From: Azospirillum picis
GTDB taxonomy: Bacteria; Pseudomonadota; Alphaproteobacteria; Azospirillales; Azospirillaceae
Assembly (NCBI RefSeq): GCF_017876115.1
Contig: NZ_JAGINO010000006.1
Location: 124,001-188,000, forward strand
Direction: 5' to 3'
Length of the DNA: 64,000 nucleotides
Translations under genes and position numbers: made by a program
Notes under the pieces: generated by a model
Seen by the model: the letters and a program-made list of their open reading frames with translations, nothing else
Database searches by the model: none
What the model was told of the DNA's origin: nothing
Part shown: piece by piece, positions 58,384 through 64,000 of the stretch
How the letters are laid out: each line of letters begins with the position of its first letter
Numbering within the stretch: the first letter of the stretch is position 1

Positions 58384-60195
58384 ATGACCAGCAGCGCCGC
58401 CGCGGCCGCAACCGACACACACGATCTGGGCGCGCTTCCCAACTGGGACCTGAGCGACCTCTATCCCGGAATGGAGTCGCCGGAGCTGAAGGGCGACCTC
58501 GACCGGATGGAACGGGACTGCAAGGCCTTCCGTGAGCGCTATGCCGGCAAGCTCGCCGCGCTGAAAGCCGACGAGCTGGCGGAAGCGATCCGCGTCAACG
58601 AGTCGATCGACGAGACTCTGTCGCGCATCATGTCCTATGCCGGCCTCGTCTATAACGGCGACATGACCGATCCGACGATCGCCAAGTTCTACCAGTCGAT
58701 GCAGGAGCGGGTGAACGACATCTCCGCCCACCTGATCTTCTTCACGCTGGAGATCAACCGGCTCGACGAAGCGGACCTCGCGGCCAAGCTCAAGGCATCA
58801 CCGGCGCTCCAGCGCTACGCCCCCTGGCTGCGGGACGTCCGCCTCTACCGCGAGCACCAGCTCTCCGACGAGATCGAGCGGCTGCTGCACGAGAAGCACG
58901 TCGTCGGCCGCGCCGCCTGGAACCGGCTGTTCGACGAAACCATCGCCAGCCTGCGCTTCCCGATGGGCGGCAAGGAACTGACCTGCGCCGAAGCGCTGAA
59001 CCGCCTGTCCGACCGCAACCCCGCCGTCCGCCGCGAGGCCGGCGAGGCGGTGGGCAAGGTGCTGGGCGAGAATGCGCGCCTGTTCGCGCTGATCACCAAC
59101 ACGCTGGCCAAGGACAAGGAGATCGAGGACGAGTGGCGCAACTACCCGACGCCGACCTCGTCCCGGAACCTGTCCAACCGCGTCGAGGACGAGGTGGTCG
59201 ACGCGCTGGTCGCCGCGGTCAAGGGCGCCTATCCGGACCTGTCGCACCGCTACTATCGGATGAAGGCCAAGTGGTTCGGCCAGGACCATCTGGACTATTG
59301 GGACCGCAACGCCCCGCTGCCCGACGATGCCGACCGCAGCATCCGCTGGGACGAGGCGCGCGACATCGTGCTGGGCGCCTACGGCCGCTTCTCTCCCGAC
59401 CTCGCCGGGCTGGGCAAGCGCTTCTTCGACAATGCCTGGATCGATGCGCCGGTCCGCCCCGGCAAGGCGCCGGGCGCCTTCGCCCATCCCACGGTGCCCA
59501 GCGTCCACCCCTATCTGCTGGTCAACTACCAGGGCAAGACCCGGGACGTCATGACGCTCGCCCACGAGCTGGGGCACGGCGTGCACCAGATCCTGGCCGG
59601 CAAGCAGGGCCATTTCCTGTCCGACACCCCGCTGACCCTGGCGGAAACCGCCTCGGTGTTCGGCGAGATGCTGACCTTCCGCGCCCTGCTGGACGCCGAG
59701 ACCGACCCGAAGCGCCGTCGCATCATGCTGGCCGGCAAGGTCGAGGACATGCTGAACACGGTGGTGCGCCAGATCGCCTTCTTCGATTTCGAGCGGCGTG
59801 TCCACACCGAGCGGCGCGACGGCGAACTGACCTCGGAGCGCATCGGCGAAATCTGGATGGACGTGCAGACCGAGAGCCTGGGGCCGGCGCTGCGCTTCGA
59901 CGAGACCTACCGCCATTACTGGTCCTACATCCCGCACTTCATCCATTCGCCCTTCTACGTCTACGCCTACGCCTTCGGCGACTGCCTGGTGAACTCGCTC
60001 TACGCCGTCTACCAGGACGCAGAGAAGGGCTTCGCCGAGAAGTATCTCGCCATGCTGACGGCCGGCGGCACGCTGCGGCACAAGGAGTTGCTGGCCCCGT
60101 TCGGGCTGGACGCCTCCGACCCCGCCTTCTGGCAGAAGGGGCTGGGCGTCATCCGCGGCTTCATCGACGAGCTGGAAGCCGGCGAGGCGGCTTGA
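58384..60195 (+). CDS. pepF: oligoendopeptidase F (M3 metallopeptidase)
   Basis: PepF cleaves short peptides in the cytoplasm. The 603-residue M3-family enzyme has the zinc motif in LAHELGHGVHQILAG (HExxH) and the upstream NLSNRVEDEVVDALV region; TLAETASVFGEML provides the third ligand Glu. I choose ATG 58384, with GGAGGG 6 bp upstream, over in-frame starts at 58342 and 58357. It is followed by a strong terminator, so it is a single-gene unit or shares the argP promoter region. Confidence 0.94.
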   Translation: MTSSAAAAATDTHDLGALPNWDLSDLYPGMESPELKGDLDRMERDCKAFRERYAGKLAALKADELAEAIRVNESIDETLSRIMSYAGLVYNGDMTDPTIAKFYQSMQERVNDISAHLIFFTLEINRLDEADLAAKLKASPALQRYAPWLRDVRLYREHQLSDEIERLLHEKHVVGRAAWNRLFDETIASLRFPMGGKELTCAEALNRLSDRNPAVRREAGEAVGKVLGENARLFALITNTLAKDKEIEDEWRNYPTPTSSRNLSNRVEDEVVDALVAAVKGAYPDLSHRYYRMKAKWFGQDHLDYWDRNAPLPDDADRSIRWDEARDIVLGAYGRFSPDLAGLGKRFFDNAWIDAPVRPGKAPGAFAHPTVPSVHPYLLVNYQGKTRDVMTLAHELGHGVHQILAGKQGHFLSDTPLTLAETASVFGEMLTFRALLDAETDPKRRRIMLAGKVEDMLNTVVRQIAFFDFERRVHTERRDGELTSERIGEIWMDVQTESLGPALRFDETYRHYWSYIPHFIHSPFYVYAYAFGDCLVNSLYAVYQDAEKGFAEKYLAMLTAGGTLRHKELLAPFGLDASDPAFWQKGLGVIRGFIDELEAGEAA

Positions 60196-60232
60196 CGCGC
60201 GTCAAGAGACCCTGATCGCCATGCGGTTATGG

Positions 60233-60270
60233 TGGCCTTCGGAGCATCGCCTCCGAAGGCCATTTTCTTT
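60233..60270 (+). terminator. intrinsic terminator of pepF
   Basis: A perfect 12-bp stem (TGGCCTTCGGAG at 60233-60244 and CTCCGAAGGCCA at 60251-60262), six-base loop CATCGC, then TTTTCTTT. Confidence 0.93.
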
Positions 60271-60299
60271 CAGCAACCGCCGTTCAGGGATCCCGACTC

Positions 60300-60716
60300 A
60301 TGCTCGCGCCCGACACCATCCTTCTCGGCCATGCGGTGATGGACCGCGACCACGCCGACTCGCTCGGCCTATGGGAAACCGCCCGCGACGCCGCCGCCGG
60401 CGAGCTCGCGGCGCCGTTCACCGCCTTCGCCCGGCATCTGCGCGAGCATTTCGCCCGCGAGAACGCGCTGATGACCGAACACGGCTTCTTCGCGCTGCAC
60501 TGCCACAAGGACGAGCACAGCCGCGTTCTGGCCGTTCTCGCCGCCCTGGAGGCGGAACTGGAGGAGGGCAGCGAGGACCGGGCGCGCAAATACCTGCGCT
60601 TCCACTTCCCCGACTGGTTCCACACCCATCTGGCGACGATGGACCGGGTGACCGCCGATTTCCTGGCCCAGGCGGAGGCGAAGCAGAAGGCGGCAAGGCA
60701 GGTGGCGGCGGTTTAG
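60300..60716 (+). CDS. bacteriohemerythrin
   Basis: This single-domain hemerythrin binds O2 at a di-iron site. The 138-residue protein keeps the ligand set: His in MDRDHADSLGLW, His/Glu in HLREHFARENALM (HxxxE), His in CHKDEHSR, and HxxxxD in FHTHLATMD. Such proteins serve oxygen sensing, storage or delivery; here no partner gene is adjacent. ATG 60300 fits. It is followed by a terminator and then two tRNA-Lys genes on the other strand. Confidence 0.9.
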   Translation: MLAPDTILLGHAVMDRDHADSLGLWETARDAAAGELAAPFTAFARHLREHFARENALMTEHGFFALHCHKDEHSRVLAVLAALEAELEEGSEDRARKYLRFHFPDWFHTHLATMDRVTADFLAQAEAKQKAARQVAAV

Positions 60717-60755
60717 CGGCCGGCGGCGCGGGCACCGCAAGGACCCGGAAATGGA

Positions 60756-60788
60756 AAGGGGCCGGAACCTGCTCGGTTCCGGCCCCTT
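60756..60788. terminator. intrinsic terminator shared by hemerythrin and tRNA-Lys genes
   Basis: AAGGGGCCGGAACC (60756-60769) pairs with GGTTCCGGCCCCTT (60775-60788) around a 5-nt loop. It is convergent with the tRNA-Lys genes and probably works on both strands. Confidence 0.8.
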
Positions 60789-60793
60789 ATGGA

Positions 60794-60869
<76 letters not shown>

Positions 60870-60893
60870 ATCCGTATGGGAGTGTTCAAGAGA

Positions 60894-60969
<76 letters not shown>

Positions 60970-61193
60970 ATCTCTTGGAACGATGGCGCCGGCTGAAACA
61001 GCCGACTGTTCATCGCACCGGCCAAGCCGTTGTCCCGGCCGGTGTGGCGCGGTTTATATCGAAGGTGTCCTGACCTGTCGATAGCAAAATCGCAGCCCAT
61101 GTGAATTTTTTGCCTGCGCATTTCGGTGGCCCCGCCGGTGGGTGGCGGCTACATCTGCGGCGTCTTTTCTCGGACGGATGGGAGCGTTGGCCG

Positions 61194-62792
61194 ATGGTTG
61201 GACCGACGGCGGCAGCAACGGCGGCGGGTGCAACGACGGCGGGGGCGACGACGGGGGGCTGGACCGAAGGCTATGTCGGCGGGATCGACTACATCCGCGC
61301 CGTCTACCGCGACTGGTCACCGGCTCTGCTGTGCTTCGCGCTGACGCTGGGCGGATGGCGCCCGCCCGAGGCGCTGCGCACCGGCCGCTTCGTCATGACG
61401 GAGCCGGGCTGCGGCCACGGCCTCACCACGGCGCTGCTGGCCGCTGCCCATCCCGCCGCCCGGTTCGAGGCGATGGACTTCAACCCGTCGCACATCGCCG
61501 GCACCCGGCGCCTTGCCGCCGATGCCGGCCTTGCCAACGCCCTGTTCCTGGAGGAGAGCTTCGCCGACTATGCCCGGCGCGAGGGTCCGCCGCTGGATGC
61601 GGTCGCCCTGCACGGCGTCTGGTCCTGGGTGAGCGCCGAGAACCGGGCGATCCTGCTCGGCCTGCTTCGCCGCCGCCTGGCACCCGGCGGCGTCGTCTTC
61701 GTCAGCTACAACGCCCTGCCCGGCACCCTGCCCCATATGCCCCTGCGCCGCCTCCTGGTCGAGCGCTGCGCCGCGGACAGCGGGCCGCTGCCCGAGCGGA
61801 TCGCCCGGGCGATCGACTTCGCGGCGCGCATGGCCGGCCGGGGCGGCGGCTGGCTGGCCAACACTGACGGCGTCGTCGAGCGGATCGAGCAGCTCCGCCA
61901 CAAGTCTGCGAACTACATCGCCCACGAATACCTGAACGCCGACTGGACCGCCTTCTACCACGGCGACGTGGCGCGGGAGATGGCGGCGGCCAAGCTGGAG
62001 TTCGCCGGCGCCGCGGTGCCCATGGAACAGCTCGACGATCTCGTCCTATCGCCGGTGCAGAGGGATTTGGCGGCCGAGGCGGCAGACCCGGCGCAGGCCG
62101 AAACCCTGCGCGACATGATGAGCAACCGCAGCTTCCGCCGCGATCTCTTCGTCAAGGGCGGCGAGCGGCTGTCGCCGGCCGAACGGCGGTCGCTGCTCGG
62201 GGCCACGCGCTTCACCCTGCTGGTGGAACCGGACGACCTGCCGGAGACGGCATCGACCCCGGCCGGCCGCCTGACCTTCCCGCCCGCGCTCTACCGTCCG
62301 CTGGCCGAGGCGCTGGCCGGGGAGCCGCGGAGCCTGGAGGAGCTGCTGGCCCTGCCCGCCCTGGCGCGGCAGGACGAGGCCCGGGACGGGCAGGCAGTGT
62401 TGCGCGCGCTCGTCCTGCTGACCAGCCTGACGCTGGCAGCGCCGGTGATGCCGGAGGACGGATCGGCGGAGCGCCGGGAGCAGGCCGCCCGCTTCAATGC
62501 CGCCGCCCTGGAGCGCCACCGCTTCGGCGAAACTCCGGGGCAGCTCGCCTCGCCGCTGCTGGGAGCCGGCGTGCCCGTCTCGCGCATCGAGGCGCTGTTC
62601 CTGTTGGCGGAACGTCTGGGAGAGGACCCCGCTGCCCTCGCCTGGCGCCAGCTGTCCGCCGACGGCATCCGCCTGGGACGGGACGGAGAGGCCTGCGTCG
62701 GTGACGAGGCCAACCGTGCCGAACTGGCGCGGCGGCATTCGGGATTCGCTGCCCGGCGCCGCCCGCTGCTGGAGCGGCTCGGTGCCACGTGA
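61194..62792 (+). CDS. class I SAM methyltransferase with regulatory domain
   Basis: The 532-residue protein has a Rossmann methyltransferase domain (TEPGCGHGLTTALLAAAHPAARFEAMDFNPSHIAG, split; LHGVWSWVS) followed by a methyltransferase-regulatory-type domain in the C-terminal half with Arg/Leu-rich helices. The N-terminus carries a low-complexity GPTAA/ATAAG/ATTAG/ATTGG segment from four 15-bp repeats. ATG 61194 is chosen; the frame is open back to GTG 61101, so the start is not certain. The substrate is unknown; relatives often sit near surface-glycan or flagellar genes, none of which are here. Confidence 0.85.
   Translation: MVGPTAAATAAGATTAGATTGGWTEGYVGGIDYIRAVYRDWSPALLCFALTLGGWRPPEALRTGRFVMTEPGCGHGLTTALLAAAHPAARFEAMDFNPSHIAGTRRLAADAGLANALFLEESFADYARREGPPLDAVALHGVWSWVSAENRAILLGLLRRRLAPGGVVFVSYNALPGTLPHMPLRRLLVERCAADSGPLPERIARAIDFAARMAGRGGGWLANTDGVVERIEQLRHKSANYIAHEYLNADWTAFYHGDVAREMAAAKLEFAGAAVPMEQLDDLVLSPVQRDLAAEAADPAQAETLRDMMSNRSFRRDLFVKGGERLSPAERRSLLGATRFTLLVEPDDLPETASTPAGRLTFPPALYRPLAEALAGEPRSLEELLALPALARQDEARDGQAVLRALVLLTSLTLAAPVMPEDGSAERREQAARFNAAALERHRFGETPGQLASPLLGAGVPVSRIEALFLLAERLGEDPAALAWRQLSADGIRLGRDGEACVGDEANRAELARRHSGFAARRRPLLERLGAT
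61200..61259 (+). repeat. four 15-bp coding tandem repeats
   Basis: Imperfect 15-bp units at 61200, 61215, 61230 and 61245 encode GPTAA-ATAAG-ATTAG-ATTGG at the N-terminus of the methyltransferase. Copy-number change would stay in frame. Confidence 0.8.
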
Positions 62793-62845
62793 CGGCGAAA
62801 TCGTGACGGCGAAAGCATGATGGCGGGAAAGTCGTCCGGCGCGCC

Positions 62846-63175
62846 TCACCGCTCGCCGGTGGCGGCCTTCGGCAGCTTCTCGGCGATGCCGTAAAGCGCC
62901 TCGCGGCGCCGGATCTCGGCAAAGACGTCGTCGGGGTGGATGTTCAAGGTCGTCCAAAGGACCGACAGGTTGTAGAGCAGGTCGGCGCTCTCGTTGATTA
63001 CGCCCTGGCGGTCGTCATTCATGGCGTCCAGCGCCACCTCCACCGCCTCCTCCCCCACCTTCTTGGCGATCTTCTTTGGCCCGGCGGCGAGCAGGCGCGC
63101 GGTCCTGGAGTCCGCCGGGTTCAGGCGCTGGCGTTCCAGGATGGCGTCGTAGAGGCGGATCAGGTCATCGGTCAT
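62846..63175 (-). CDS. hisE: phosphoribosyl-ATP diphosphatase
   Basis: HisE cleaves phosphoribosyl-ATP to phosphoribosyl-AMP, the second step of histidine synthesis. The 109-residue MazG-like helical protein has KKVGEEAVEVALDAM and NESADLLYNLSVLW with the metal-binding Glu and Asp. It starts MTDDLIRLYDAILERQR. No other his gene is in the window on this side; it lies 138 bp after phoU. Family assignment is secure. Confidence 0.95.
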   Translation of the reverse strand: MTDDLIRLYDAILERQRLNPADSRTARLLAAGPKKIAKKVGEEAVEVALDAMNDDRQGVINESADLLYNLSVLWTTLNIHPDDVFAEIRRREALYGIAEKLPKAATGER

Positions 63176-63313
63176 AAGCGGGCTGGGCTCGGCGGCAAGG
63201 TTGAGGGATCCTTGCGCTAAGGTGACGGTTCGGCGGCGCGAGCGCCATACCCCATAGGCCCGGTGCCCCGCCGGACCATCGCCTTATACCGTGCGAGCCC
63301 GCCGCGGAAACCG

Positions 63314-64000
63314 CTATTCGGCCGCCGGGGTGGCAACCGGCGCGTAGGAATGGTCGGCCTTGGGGCGCTCCTCCAGCAGGGGCCGGCCGGTGCTGGCGAA
63401 ATAGACCACCTCGGCGATGTTGGTGGCGTGGTCGCCGATGCGCTCCAGGTTCTTGGCGATCATCATCAGGTGCATGTGCACCGTGAACTGGTGAGGGGCT
63501 GCGGCGGCCGACCGTTCCACCTCGGCAACGAGGCTGGTGTAGAGCGCATCGACCTCGTCGTCGGTCCGCCAGATCCGCAGCGCCGCCTCGGAGTCGCCGT
63601 CGACATAGGCGTCCACGACGTCACCCAGCCGCTCGCGCACCAGCCGACCGAGCTGCGGAAGGCCGGAAGGAGAGCCGGCGCCGGTCAGGCTGAACAGCGC
63701 GACCGCCCGCTTGGCGGTGTTGGCGGCATGGTCGCCGATGCGCTCCAGGCTGCCGGCGATCTTCAATGCCGCGACCACCTCGCGCAGATCGTCGGCCACC
63801 GGCTGTCGCAGGGCCAGGAGCCGCATGCAATGGGCCTCGATGTCGTGCTCGAAGGAGTCGAGGCGGGCATCCGATTCGACGATCTCCCGCGCCAGCTCGG
63901 GGTTGCGCTGCGCCAGGCAGGTCAACGCCTGGTCGATCTGCGTCTCCGCAGCGCCGGCCATCTGGACGATGGCGGACTTGAGGCGCTTCAACGCATCCTC
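63314..64000 (-). CDS. phoU: phosphate transport regulator PhoU (partial, 5' end outside window)
   Basis: PhoU mediates phosphate signalling between the Pst transporter and PhoR. Two three-helix repeats are seen, each with the metal-site pattern: LKIAGSLERIGDHAANTAKRAVAL and MMIAKNLERIGDHATNIAEVV. The frame runs without a start to the right edge (EDALKRLKSAIVQM), so the first codons lie beyond 64000. The 3' end is hydrophilic. The gene is probably next to pst or phoB genes outside the window. Confidence 0.95.
   Translation of the reverse strand, partial: EDALKRLKSAIVQMAGAAETQIDQALTCLAQRNPELAREIVESDARLDSFEHDIEAHCMRLLALRQPVADDLREVVAALKIAGSLERIGDHAANTAKRAVALFSLTGAGSPSGLPQLGRLVRERLGDVVDAYVDGDSEAALRIWRTDDEVDALYTSLVAEVERSAAAAPHQFTVHMHLMMIAKNLERIGDHATNIAEVVYFASTGRPLLEERPKADHSYAPVATPAAE

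Noticed and set aside
61101..61193. N-terminal extension of the methyltransferase from GTG 61101
   Set aside because: Residues before ATG 61194 do not look conserved and the region has non-coding character; kept only as an alternative start.
62791..62825. GTGACGGCGAAA direct repeat after the methyltransferase
   Set aside because: Two short copies at the gene end may be chance in high-GC sequence; nothing else supports a site.

Overview
The window is high-GC alphaproteobacterial chromosome, most likely from Azospirillum or a close relative in the Rhodospirillales. I infer this from the style of the proteins, from a complete 14-gene nuo operon followed by birA, type III coaX, RNase J, mce, a DUF1467 gene, proS and a Lol transporter in the order usual for alphaproteobacteria, from the short proS without an editing insert, and from an ATP12 chaperone gene. 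I see no prophage, insertion sequence, CRISPR array or plasmid function. It reads as ordinary core chromosome with small lineage-specific inserts.

Layout. 0-4 kb: a tight queuosine operon (queA-tgt-queF-queG). 4-12 kb: an Eis-like acetyltransferase with an unclear start, a chemoreceptor, a CYTH protein, small membrane proteins, an ACT-domain protein, and the pssA-psd phosphatidylethanolamine pair. 12-18 kb: a BMP-type ABC importer (binding protein, two permeases, double ATPase) divergent from ygfZ. 18-25.7 kb: an exported PRC-barrel protein, the overlapping operon crcB-rluC-HAD-atp12, an isochorismatase-fold protein with an altered nucleophile, an exported dienelactone hydrolase, and lolC/E-lolD. 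26-34 kb: proS, two orphan genes, tag, a candidate alpha-r8/suhB-like small RNA, a DUF1467 gene, mce, rnj, coaX and birA. 34-48.7 kb: nuoN back to nuoA, all on the minus strand. 49-51 kb: tRNA-Asp and four small unknown genes. 51-64 kb: a DsbA-family protein, prpE, a DUF3574 protein, an Rrf2 regulator divergent from a thioredoxin-reductase-like flavoprotein, a LysE/ArgO exporter divergent from ArgP, oligoendopeptidase F, a bacteriohemerythrin, two identical tRNA-Lys genes, a methyltransferase, hisE, and phoU cut by the window end.

How parts work together. QueF reduces preQ0 to preQ1, Tgt inserts it into GUN-anticodon tRNAs, and QueA and QueG finish queuosine; the tRNA-Asp(GUC) gene at 49 kb encodes one substrate tRNA. 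PssA and Psd make phosphatidylethanolamine. PrpE and Mce both belong to propionate/methylmalonyl-CoA metabolism, although they lie 20 kb apart. The nuo operon encodes all of complex I.

Most notable: a probable small RNA at about 29.2 kb with two anti-Shine-Dalgarno TTCCTCCC motifs between hairpins; a loop in NuoL with 17 histidines in 45 residues; several short tandem repeats with 14-18 bp units, both coding and intergenic; strong GC-rich hairpins inside the nuo operon; and two divergent regulator/target pairs with visible inverted repeats. I found no convincing multi-gene system of a wholly new kind.
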